This document shows positions 8,737 to 15,491 of a DNA stretch of 21,546 bases, piece by piece. The stretch comes from CAZVWV01 sp964631745 (GTDB lineage: Bacteria > Bdellovibrionota_C > UBA2361 > JBGSMV01). The position numbers and the translations under genes were made by a program. The number at the start of each line of letters is the position of its first letter. Position 1 is the stretch's first letter. Below the pieces are notes generated by a model. That model saw only the letters and a program-made list of their open reading frames with translations, had not been told where the DNA came from and searched no databases. The DNA is taken from positions 1-21,546 of the forward strand of contig CAZVWV010000059.1 of NCBI GenBank assembly GCA_964631745.1. The letters run 5' to 3'.

Positions 8737-8890
8737 TACCTATCTCCCAAAAGTTTGAGTTGGGGAAAACCAGCTAAATAAACCTTCAGCCGAACTTCAA
8801 CTGAGTTAAAGTTAAGACGCTATCTGTGGAGAAAAGGTTCAAATCACTTAAACCAAAGGGGCCTGAAGAGCCACCCAGCTGTGTACAACT

Positions 8891-8908
8891 CCCCTAATCG
8901 GCAGGGGG
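8891..8908 (+). other. Short hairpin ahead of the trxA promoter
   Basis: CCCCT and AGGGG are separated by seven bases, just upstream of the proposed -35 box. It could end a transcript or be part of an operator, but it is too short to assign. Confidence 0.3.
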
Positions 8909-8909
8909 C

Positions 8910-8938
8910 TTTACCATTTTCCTTAAATCTTTGATAAT
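8910..8938 (+). promoter_or_regulatory. Sigma-70-type promoter for trxA
   Basis: TTTACC at 8910-8915 (four of six bases of the -35 consensus) and GATAAT at 8933-8938 (five of six of the -10) are separated by exactly 17 bases. They lie 34 bases before the trxA ATG, in a gap between divergent genes. Confidence 0.6.
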
Positions 8939-8972
8939 GTTGTAAATTCACTTTTTAGCTTGAGGATTAGCA

Positions 8973-9299
8973 ATGGCTGGTAACGTATCTGAAATTAACG
9001 ATGGCTCGTTTGAAGCCGAGGTTCTTAAATCATCGATTCCTTGTTTGGTTGACTTTTGGGCTCCTTGGTGTGGCCCGTGTAAGAGCATTGCGCCGGTTTT
9101 AGAGGAACTAGGTAAAGAATTCGCCGGAAAGATTAAGATCTGTAAAATCAACGTTGACGATAATCCCCAGACCCCGACCCAGTATAATGTTCGTGGAATC
9201 CCCAATCTGATCTTCTTTAAAGATGGTAAGGTTATTGAACAAATCGTCGGCGCCGTTCCTAAGGAACAGCTAGTGGCCGCCCTTAGTAAGCTAATCTAA
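8973..9299 (+). CDS. trxA: Thioredoxin
   Basis: This is the cytoplasmic thiol-disulfide oxidoreductase that passes electrons from thioredoxin reductase to substrate proteins such as ribonucleotide reductase. The 108 residues are the usual thioredoxin length. WAPWCGPCK at 29-37 holds the redox pair C33 and C36. D27 in VDFWA is the buried acid, and GIP at 75-77 provides the cis-proline. The C-terminal GAVPKEQL fits the last helix. Two extra cysteines (C24, C57) lie outside the active site. The start is preceded by a GAGG ribosome site and a good promoter. A terminator-like hairpin follows the stop, so it is probably a single-gene transcript. The sequence reads most like deltaproteobacterial thioredoxins, the best lineage hint in the window. 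Confidence 0.97.
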   Translation: MAGNVSEINDGSFEAEVLKSSIPCLVDFWAPWCGPCKSIAPVLEELGKEFAGKIKICKINVDDNPQTPTQYNVRGIPNLIFFKDGKVIEQIVGAVPKEQLVAALSKLI

Positions 9300-9329
9300 T
9301 TTAAGTTAAGTCCCGTTTCTTGGAGATTT

Positions 9330-9357
9330 GCCGCACCGGGCGGCTAGGAATTTTTTT
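9330..9357 (+). terminator. Rho-independent terminator after trxA
   Basis: The 5-bp GC stem GCCGC / GCGGC with the loop ACCGG is followed six bases later by seven T residues (9351-9357). It lies 30 bases after the trxA stop codon and 30 bases before the next start codon. Confidence 0.6.
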
Positions 9358-9386
9358 CTATCGGCGCTTGCCTGCGAGCTATTAAG

Positions 9387-10730
9387 ATGGGGGGATCTAG
9401 TCAGACTGGGAGTAAGGATTCGGCGTTGACGCTGGAGCATGGCCACACTGATGGTTCTAGTATTACTCCCAAAAGCAAGCGGATTACAGCCAAAGAATTC
9501 GAGCATGAAACTTGCGAGTCAGAACGGCTAGAGTTCGTCAAGGCTCTTACCTCCCAGACCTCCGATCTCTTGGCGGCTAACCGTTGTGTATATTTAGAAG
9601 GCTTTGGAATCTTGTTTCCCAGCAAACAGGTGGCATCTACTAGGACGGAGTTTAACGGCCGGGTCCTGCTGAGGTCAGTGACGCTTAGGGGCGCCAAGTT
9701 CGAGAAGTGCTCAGAACTGGTCAATTACCAGGCACAACGTTACCCACAAATCGTGGATACGCCCGAGCTGTGTCAACTTGGCTACGTGCGACTTCCACTT
9801 TCTATGCAGTTCAAATGGAGCGAAGGCCAAGCTCGCCGATTATTTTGTGGATTAATAAACAAGGTTTTGCGGGAAGTCATAATATCCGGATCAAGCAAAA
9901 CATTAGGACAGCTCGGCATATTTTACGCCTCCCACAATAGACAAGGCGCAACCCTGGCCGACTGGTTCGCGGGGGCGGATATTTTCTTTGAAAGCGCTGA
10001 ACCTGCTACCATCAAAGTTGGGGCCTGCCATCTGACAGATCCCTTAGTTCTTCGAGACAGCCTTGAGTTATTGGAGGCTGGGTTTGGCACTCCACTGCAG
10101 AAGTTCACACTAAATTTACGTGATCAGCTCGCCAAGCTCGGCAGCTCCTATAATTTGGATCGCGACGCCAGTTATCAACCTGAAGTTAGCGTGGCAGTTT
10201 TTGCCAAAGATCTTCCTAATAATGAAAAGCGCCTATTTTATTGCACAGAGGGGATGCGCGCTTTGCACGCAGATACACGCGCTGGAAAGCCCGGGGCCGA
10301 ATTCGTGGCGCAGGTCTCGATTGTACCTGAGAGCCCCTCGTCTCCCGGTATGGATTCCATTCCACTTTGGCCCCTTCGAGCCCTAACCTTAGCTTGGTTA
10401 CTGATGGAGAGCTCGAAGACAAAGACTGTAAAAGTTGGCGCTGGCTTATCGCTCGGATGCCGCATCCAAGAAGATAACAGCTGCGATCAAAAAACAATTC
10501 TGATTTCAAACTTTAGTTTGTGCCCGACCACTCAAACTTGCGAAAATGGTAGTTTTAATTATTACTCCATTTGCGGTCTTTGTGATGATGAAGCACAGGT
10601 GGCCAAAACTTACGGCGCCGACTACATGATGGCCCTGCTTAAACACCGCAAGTTGGACCAAATCATTCGGCCCGGTCGAGCTTCTATCGTCGGAAAGCGT
10701 GCCGTTCCGGAGCCCACGCAGGTTAATTAA
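9387..10730 (+). CDS. Unrecognised protein: two HU-like domains plus SUFU-like domain
   Basis: No named family is certain. Residues about 40-115 resemble an HU/IHF-type fold: a helical lead, then VYLEGFGILFPS at 68-79, corresponding to the V-x-L-x-G-F-G pattern of HU, and basic strands. Residues about 145-205 repeat the pattern: a helix with FCGLINKVLREVI, then KTLGQLGIFY at 171-180, the arm-like ASHNRQG, and DWFAGADIFF. Residues about 262-434 resemble a Suppressor-of-fused (SUFU-like) domain: CTEGM at 286-290, IPLWPLRALTLAWLL at 325-339, ICGLCDDEAQVAKTYGADYMMALL at 395-418, and RPGRASI at 428-434. There is no signal peptide or membrane segment, so it is cytoplasmic. The ribosome site is weak. 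I infer a DNA- or protein-binding scaffold; the domain calls are by eye and need a profile search. Confidence 0.7.
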   Translation: MGGSSQTGSKDSALTLEHGHTDGSSITPKSKRITAKEFEHETCESERLEFVKALTSQTSDLLAANRCVYLEGFGILFPSKQVASTRTEFNGRVLLRSVTLRGAKFEKCSELVNYQAQRYPQIVDTPELCQLGYVRLPLSMQFKWSEGQARRLFCGLINKVLREVIISGSSKTLGQLGIFYASHNRQGATLADWFAGADIFFESAEPATIKVGACHLTDPLVLRDSLELLEAGFGTPLQKFTLNLRDQLAKLGSSYNLDRDASYQPEVSVAVFAKDLPNNEKRLFYCTEGMRALHADTRAGKPGAEFVAQVSIVPESPSSPGMDSIPLWPLRALTLAWLLMESSKTKTVKVGAGLSLGCRIQEDNSCDQKTILISNFSLCPTTQTCENGSFNYYSICGLCDDEAQVAKTYGADYMMALLKHRKLDQIIRPGRASIVGKRAVPEPTQVN

Positions 10731-10748
10731 TCAGCCATGACTGTCGCG

Positions 10749-10783
10749 TATTACGTAGCGCCTACGACTCGTCGGCCGGTGCC
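10749..10783 (-). repeat. Dispersed palindromic (REP-like) repeat, inverted copy
   Basis: Read on the minus strand, this matches 10869-10903 at about 31 of 35 bases. Its central palindrome is CCGACGA, G, TCGTAGG, with one stem mismatch. It forms an inverted pair with the copy about 85 bases downstream, the arrangement seen in BIME-type clusters. GTGCC and GGCAC beside it (10780-10795) make a further short hairpin. Confidence 0.7.
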
Positions 10784-10858
10784 ACGTAGCGGCACAAATT
10801 CTTAGGCCGACAGGCAGCAGCCGGTGCGAGCAGGTGGTGGCTACGCCCTAAACGATAA

Positions 10859-10931
10859 TGCCACTATAACCACCGGCCGACGAGTCGTCGGCGCTACTTA
10901 ATATCCCTGCTTCGCCCAGGGTTTTTGAGCA
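10859..10931 (+). repeat. Dispersed palindromic (REP-like) repeat, copy 2
   Basis: This matches 2-75 over its whole length, including the GGGTTTTTGAG tail. The central perfect stem at 10877-10891 is CCGACGA, G, TCGTCGG. The second stem base is swapped with its partner relative to copy 1, so pairing is preserved. Confidence 0.75.
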
Positions 10932-10933
10932 AA

Positions 10934-10954
10934 TACGTCGGCGCTACCAAATAT
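10934..10954 (+). repeat. Partial REP-like repeat
   Basis: GTCGGCGCTACCAAATAT repeats the right half of the element immediately before it (GTCGGCGCTACTTAATAT). It lacks the left half of the palindrome. It lies 42 bases before the start of the next gene and may overlap that gene's promoter. Confidence 0.55.
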
Positions 10955-10996
10955 AGCACACTTCCAAAGGCGCTCTATTAGAAGTATTCTTTACTC

Positions 10997-12028
10997 ATGA
11001 AAGCGATTTTTTTTGAAGAGCACGGCGAAATTGAAGTTTTAAAATTTGCGGACATCCCCGATCCAAAGCCAAGGCCCGGTCAGGCTTTAGTTAGGGTGCG
11101 CGCCATCGCTCTAAATCATCTTGATATCTGGGTGCGCCGGGGCTGGAAGGGGCTACACCTGGAGATGCCGCATGTCGGTGGTAGCGACATCGCTGGTGAG
11201 ATTGTCTCTGTTAACGGGGATAGCTCAGATTGGAGACCTGGCACAAAGGTAATTGTATATCCGGGCATCTCTACTACTGAAGATGAGTGGACACGCCAAG
11301 GTCAAGAGTGCGTCAGCCCGGGTTACAAAATTATCGGTGAGCAAACCCAGGGGGGCATGGCTGAATATGTTTGTGTGCCGACCAAGAATCTTTATACCAT
11401 GCCGGCACAGTTTAGTTTTGAAGAGGCGGCCGCGCCGCTGCTGGTCGCGACCACTTGCTGGCGTATGCTCTTTAAACAGGGGGCTTTGTCGCCGGGCCAG
11501 TCCGTGCTGGTGGTGGGCGCGGGCGGCGGCGTAAATTCGCTCAGCATTCAGTTAAGTAAGGCGGTAGGGGCCAAAGTCATTGCGCTTACGAGTTCGTCAG
11601 AGAAAGCTGAACGAGCCAGGGCCTTAGGGGCTTCCGAGATTATCGACTATAAAAAGATTGCTAACTGGCCCATGGAAGTGCTTAGAATAACTCGAGGGCG
11701 CGGCGTAGACCTTGTTATCGACAACGTCGGTCACGAAACACTTGCCAAAAGTATCAGGGCCGTGGCCCGCGGAGGTCGCATAGTAACTGTCGGCAATACA
11801 ACTGGCCCTGAGATTACCTTCGACAATCGGCTTTTCTTTACCAAACAGATCTCATTGATAGGCTCCACCATGGGCACTAAACAGGATTTCATCGACGCTT
11901 TGGAGTTTATGTGGGCTAACAATATTAAACCAGTGCTCGATCGTGTCGAGCCTTTAAAAGACGGTATTAAAGCCTTGAAACGTTTGGAGGACGGCCATCA
12001 TTTTGGAAAGATGGTGCTGGCTCTCTAA
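10997..12028 (+). CDS. MDR-family zinc-type alcohol dehydrogenase / quinone reductase relative
   Basis: This is a medium-chain NAD(P)H-dependent reductase/dehydrogenase of 343 residues, full length. The GroES-like domain spans about 1-130 and includes NHLDIWVRRG at 40-49 and GSDIAGEI at 62-69. The Rossmann domain has VVGAGGGVNSLSIQLSKAVGAKV at 172-194. NHLD replaces the catalytic-zinc cysteine, so the catalytic zinc is absent, as in quinone and enoyl reductases. The lobe that holds four structural-zinc cysteines in close relatives (CxxCxxCxxxxxxxC) reads TTEDEWTRQGQEC, leaving only C105. It is therefore probably zinc-free. It ends convergently with glpD. The ribosome site is weak. The substrate cannot be read from the sequence; acrylyl-CoA or enone reduction would be typical for such zinc-free members. 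Confidence 0.9.
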   Translation: MKAIFFEEHGEIEVLKFADIPDPKPRPGQALVRVRAIALNHLDIWVRRGWKGLHLEMPHVGGSDIAGEIVSVNGDSSDWRPGTKVIVYPGISTTEDEWTRQGQECVSPGYKIIGEQTQGGMAEYVCVPTKNLYTMPAQFSFEEAAAPLLVATTCWRMLFKQGALSPGQSVLVVGAGGGVNSLSIQLSKAVGAKVIALTSSSEKAERARALGASEIIDYKKIANWPMEVLRITRGRGVDLVIDNVGHETLAKSIRAVARGGRIVTVGNTTGPEITFDNRLFFTKQISLIGSTMGTKQDFIDALEFMWANNIKPVLDRVEPLKDGIKALKRLEDGHHFGKMVLAL

Positions 12029-12030
12029 CA

Positions 12031-12147
12031 CTCTCTCCGTGTCCACCGTGCTCTCCGTGGTTCTAATTACCCAGCGCGCATGACCCCCGAGATGATGTGC
12101 GTACAGGATGATTTAAACCACGGAGAGCACGGTGATCACGGAGAGAG
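12031..12147. repeat. 32-bp inverted repeat between convergent genes (CTCCGTG-type)
   Basis: Arms 12031-12062 and 12116-12147 are inverted copies matching at 30 of 32 bases, with a 53-base loop. It starts 2 bases after the stop codon of one gene and ends 17 bases before the stop codon of glpD, so either transcript would carry a long stable hairpin. There is no T tract. Bidirectional termination or 3'-end protection is the likeliest role. One arm has a related copy at 1502-1534. Confidence 0.85.
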
Positions 12148-12164
12148 CATGTTTGCTCCGACCT

Positions 12165-13814
12165 TTACGAAATTAACAAGGCACGCAACTTTTCTAGGCG
12201 CTGTTGGCGAGCGTTTAGTTCCTGTTCAATCTTAAGATTAGGTTTGTATCTGGCAAGATACCGAATAATGCCCTCAAGTGCCGCCTCGCCGTAATCTTCG
12301 TTCCAGTCAATTTGCAGTCTTCTGCGCAAAAGGTCATCAAGCGTCTCGGCTTGATCAAGCTCAAAAGCCAGGCGCAGCTCACCCGCTAGTAACTGGCCGC
12401 CGATTAGTTCAAAGTCCGCCTCCTCGGCAAAAAACCTAAGGCGCGCGCCGAGCTGGGCTATTACTCGCTGGCATACCGCCGCAGGAATACCTTTTTCGGC
12501 CGCTCTCTCCTCAAACATAGCCAAAGTTTTAGACAGATCCGGGCCGGCTCCCGGTAAGGGACGGTCCTGCAGTCTTCCTAATGTAATCTTAGCGCCCGAC
12601 ATTCTGACCAATCGTTCAAACCCTTCTTGAGAAGTGTGAGCAGCGGTCGTGAATTTCCCGCCCATCAGAGTCAGCATGCGACCATCGAAGACCCATTCAT
12701 GTCGCCTGGACAAATCCCGCGCGTCCTTTCGGCGACCACGACGCACCATGGTGCGCACCCCAGCGTAGGCATAATGCAAGCTCGATCTATTTAGCTCAAA
12801 CTCCGGAAAATCTAGAGCTACCCGTGCTATTAATTCATCAACTTCGGAAGGTTGCGGCAGTGGGTCGCTCTGAGCACACTCGACTTCATTTTCCGACGGT
12901 CCCAGCATGGTTCCAGCGATGTGCGGCCAAATAAAGTAATGCCCCTCCCCTTTTCTTGAATATCTCAGCATGGCCGGGCCACTCCAAGCCTTCTTAAAGA
13001 TCAGATGCACTCCGCGGCTGAAACACAGATCTGAAGCTAGCTCGCTCCGCCTTAAGCGTCCAACCTGCGGAGCCCAAGCGCCAGCGCAGTTAATCACGGC
13101 GCCCGCAATAATTTCGTGACTCTTCCCGGATAAGCGATCACGCCAGCCCACCCGCATAGATCCATCTTTCTGCTCTGTCATGCTTTCGACGTTGGCATAA
13201 TTTAGGCAGTGTGCGCCCTCTTGTCTGGCCGCTAAAATATTCTCTAGTACGATGCGGGCATCATTCATGAGGCCATCAAAGTACAGGAAGCCTCCTTGGA
13301 CAGAACGAAGACTGGGTGGAGTTACAGCCCTATAAGGCCAACCCGTATGCCAGGAATGTCTCTGAGACTTTGCTACCAGTAAATCGTAAAATTTCAGGCC
13401 CCAAGAGAGCTTATGACGCAAAAATGTCTCGTTTTCAAAAACGGGAAGGAAAAATTCCTGCGGTTTCGCAAGATGCGGAGCCATCCTCAGTAGCTCCTCT
13501 CGTGCTCTTACCCCTTCAATAATTTGCTTAAGATCCAGAGTCTCAAGGTATCGCAAGCCGCCATGAGCCATACGTGATGAGCGACTTGAGGTTTCAAAGC
13601 CATAATCCGATCGCTCCAATAGTAAAACTCTTAATCCATGTAGTGCAGAAACTCGCGCAAAAGCCGCCCCGTGTATGCCTCCTCCCACGACCAGAATATC
13701 GATATGTTTTTTGGAGTTAATCTCTTGCACCAAGTCGGAGCGAGTAAGAGTCAAATTAGGATCGTGAACCGGTTCGCGTTCTTGCTCTTTCTGATAGAAA
13801 CGAAGAAAAGACAT
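12165..13814 (-). CDS. glpD: Aerobic glycerol-3-phosphate dehydrogenase
   Basis: This FAD enzyme oxidises glycerol 3-phosphate to dihydroxyacetone phosphate at the inner face of the membrane and gives electrons to quinone. The 549 residues are within the family's usual length. IDILVVGGGIHGAAFARVSALHG at 38-60 is the FAD-binding Rossmann motif. FETSSRSSRMAHGGLRYLE at 73-91 is the family's TSS-x-S-T-K-L-x-H-G-G-x-R-Y-L signature in a slightly diverged form. YAYAGVRTMVRR and LMGGKFTTAAHTSQEG complete the FAD domain. The C-terminal 130 residues form the helical cap domain. It is last in the minus-strand unit, 44 bases after the small exported protein; the ribosome site is weak (AAGAG directly before ATG). 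No glpF, glpK or glpR is beside it. Confidence 0.93.
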   Translation of the reverse strand: MSFLRFYQKEQEREPVHDPNLTLTRSDLVQEINSKKHIDILVVGGGIHGAAFARVSALHGLRVLLLERSDYGFETSSRSSRMAHGGLRYLETLDLKQIIEGVRAREELLRMAPHLAKPQEFFLPVFENETFLRHKLSWGLKFYDLLVAKSQRHSWHTGWPYRAVTPPSLRSVQGGFLYFDGLMNDARIVLENILAARQEGAHCLNYANVESMTEQKDGSMRVGWRDRLSGKSHEIIAGAVINCAGAWAPQVGRLRRSELASDLCFSRGVHLIFKKAWSGPAMLRYSRKGEGHYFIWPHIAGTMLGPSENEVECAQSDPLPQPSEVDELIARVALDFPEFELNRSSLHYAYAGVRTMVRRGRRKDARDLSRRHEWVFDGRMLTLMGGKFTTAAHTSQEGFERLVRMSGAKITLGRLQDRPLPGAGPDLSKTLAMFEERAAEKGIPAAVCQRVIAQLGARLRFFAEEADFELIGGQLLAGELRLAFELDQAETLDDLLRRRLQIDWNEDYGEAALEGIIRYLARYKPNLKIEQELNARQQRLEKLRALLIS

Positions 13815-13858
13815 CTCTTATACTCTAATTATTAGGCCGGTTCTCACTAGGCACGTTC

Positions 13859-14269
13859 TCACGGGGACAAGGCTGTAGAGCTCTTAATTTGAACCTGCAG
13901 CACCTGGTCGCCATTGGGTGCCCGAAGCTTCCAGGTGCCCGCGGAAACCTTATCAAAAACCAAAATATCCTGCTCTGGAATCCCAAGGATATCAGATTTT
14001 AATCCATCAACATTTGACAAGCGGTAGATCGATAGATCCGGTAATATCTCTGCAATTTGCACTTCAACACGCTTTTCACTCTTTGCATCCGTAACGGCCC
14101 GCAAAAGATTATTAGCATCTAGAATTCTAAGAGGTTCGGCGGCAGCAGCCTGACTAAATAAAAGTCCAATCAACACCAGCATGAGCAGAGCGCTTTTCTT
14201 CAAACTTGGGAATATAGTGCCGACAGAGAGCTTAGTCACGGCCGATATCCGTTCTAAAATGCCGTCCAT
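13859..14269 (-). CDS. Small exported protein, unknown function
   Basis: I do not recognise a family. A hydrophobic stretch SALLMLVLIGLLFSQAAAA at 26-44 preceded by two lysines is a signal peptide with probable cleavage after an alanine at 43-44, so the mature protein is about 92 residues in the periplasm or outside. The mature part looks like a small beta-rich domain and has no cysteine. The start is uncertain. The ATG used here gives a 44-residue leader and overlaps purD by 38 bases with no ribosome site. GTG at 14237-14239 (residue 11) would overlap the purD stop by 8 bases, typical of coupled genes. TTG at residue 23 would give the most normal signal peptide. It sits between purD and glpD in the same direction. 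Confidence 0.7.
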   Translation of the reverse strand: MDGILERISAVTKLSVGTIFPSLKKSALLMLVLIGLLFSQAAAAEPLRILDANNLLRAVTDAKSEKRVEVQIAEILPDLSIYRLSNVDGLKSDILGIPEQDILVFDKVSAGTWKLRAPNGDQVLQVQIKSSTALSP

Positions 14270-15488
14270 TAAAACGAATAAGTTGTACGGCCTTATAGGC
14301 CGTCTCTCGAGCGCTCGAGAGCGTAGCCCCTAAAGCCGATACCGAAAGCACTCGCCCGCCGGCGCATACCAAGCGTCGCCCGTTTAACGCCGTTCCCGCA
14401 TGGAAAACCTGAACACCCTCAAGCGCGTGAGCTTCCATGATACCGGTGATCTCATCTCCCAGCCGTGGCTTCTCCGGATAGCCTTCTGCCGCTAGCACAA
14501 CATTTACACAGACTTCGTTTGCCCAACCTAACTCGGACAGCTCAACTTGGGAGCGTTGATCGGAGAGCGCAGAAAGACACTTCAAAAAGTCTCCCTGCAT
14601 CCGCCGCATGATGGCCTGACATTCCGGATCACCGAGCCTAGTGTTAAATTCAAGCACAGAAAACTTCCCCGATGGCTCAAGCATCAGCCCAGCATAGATG
14701 AATCCACAAAATCGATGGCCCCTGCGCTCGATCTCAGCCAAGAGTGGCTCGATGATGGTCTTTAAGGCAAGTTGCTCCTGATCTGGACTAAGGCGCGCAC
14801 TCGGACAGACCGAACCCATGCCTCCGGTATTGGAACCTAAGTCCCCATCAGATACGCGTTTATAATCATGGCTCGAGGCCATAGGCAGTATGCGCTTGCC
14901 GTCGGTGGCGACAATAAAGGAAGCCTCAACACCAGCGAGGAACTGTTCAATCAAGACTCCACCGGCCGGATACTTAGAAAAAAGTTCGCTACAAGCGTCT
15001 AAGGCCTCGTCCCGGCTTTGCGCGATCACCACCCCTTTTCCAGCCGCCAAACCATCGGCCTTAAGAACATATGGCCCTGGATTACCCCTGATAAAACTCA
15101 ATCCAGCTTGCAGATCAGATACGTGTGTAAAAGCCGCAGTCGGAATCCCAGCAGCCACCATTATCTCTTTGGCAAAATACTTCGAACCCTCTAACTGGGC
15201 GCAATATTTGTTGGGACCAAAGATCCTTAAGCCCCGCTCCTTAAACTTGTCAACGATTCCCAAAGTAAGCGGTAGTTCAGGACCCACTATCGTCAGATCA
15301 ATAGAATTAGAAGCGGCAAATTCACAGAGTTTCTCAATCTCGTCTATTTTGATATCTAGGCACTCAGCGATCTCCGCCATTCCTGGATTACCGGGGCTCA
15401 CATATAGCGATCCAAGCAGCGGGCTCTGCTTAATCTTCCAAGCCAGAGCGTGTTCCCTAGCTCCTGAACCGATAATCAATACTTTCAT
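14232..15488 (-). CDS. purD: Phosphoribosylamine-glycine ligase (GAR synthetase)
   Basis: This cytoplasmic enzyme joins glycine to 5-phosphoribosylamine with ATP, the second step of de novo purine synthesis. The 418 residues are the normal length for the monofunctional bacterial enzyme. MKVLIIGSGAREHALAWK at the N terminus and SPGNPGM at 31-37 are the N-domain signatures. The ATP-grasp domain includes GPYVLKADGLAAGKGV, and GGMGSVCPSARL and EFNTRLGDPECQ carry its metal and ATP-binding residues. It begins 3 bases after the purH stop, so the two are co-translated or co-transcribed. PurH followed by PurD is a common bacterial pairing even though they act at opposite ends of the pathway. Confidence 0.97.
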   Translation of the reverse strand: MKVLIIGSGAREHALAWKIKQSPLLGSLYVSPGNPGMAEIAECLDIKIDEIEKLCEFAASNSIDLTIVGPELPLTLGIVDKFKERGLRIFGPNKYCAQLEGSKYFAKEIMVAAGIPTAAFTHVSDLQAGLSFIRGNPGPYVLKADGLAAGKGVVIAQSRDEALDACSELFSKYPAGGVLIEQFLAGVEASFIVATDGKRILPMASSHDYKRVSDGDLGSNTGGMGSVCPSARLSPDQEQLALKTIIEPLLAEIERRGHRFCGFIYAGLMLEPSGKFSVLEFNTRLGDPECQAIMRRMQGDFLKCLSALSDQRSQVELSELGWANEVCVNVVLAAEGYPEKPRLGDEITGIMEAHALEGVQVFHAGTALNGRRLVCAGGRVLSVSALGATLSSARETAYKAVQLIRFNGRHFRTDIGRD

Positions 15489-15491
15489 GCT

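Noticed and set aside
8837..8860. tRNA gene suggested by GGTTCAAATC
   Set aside because: There is no matching T-stem or acceptor stem on either strand.
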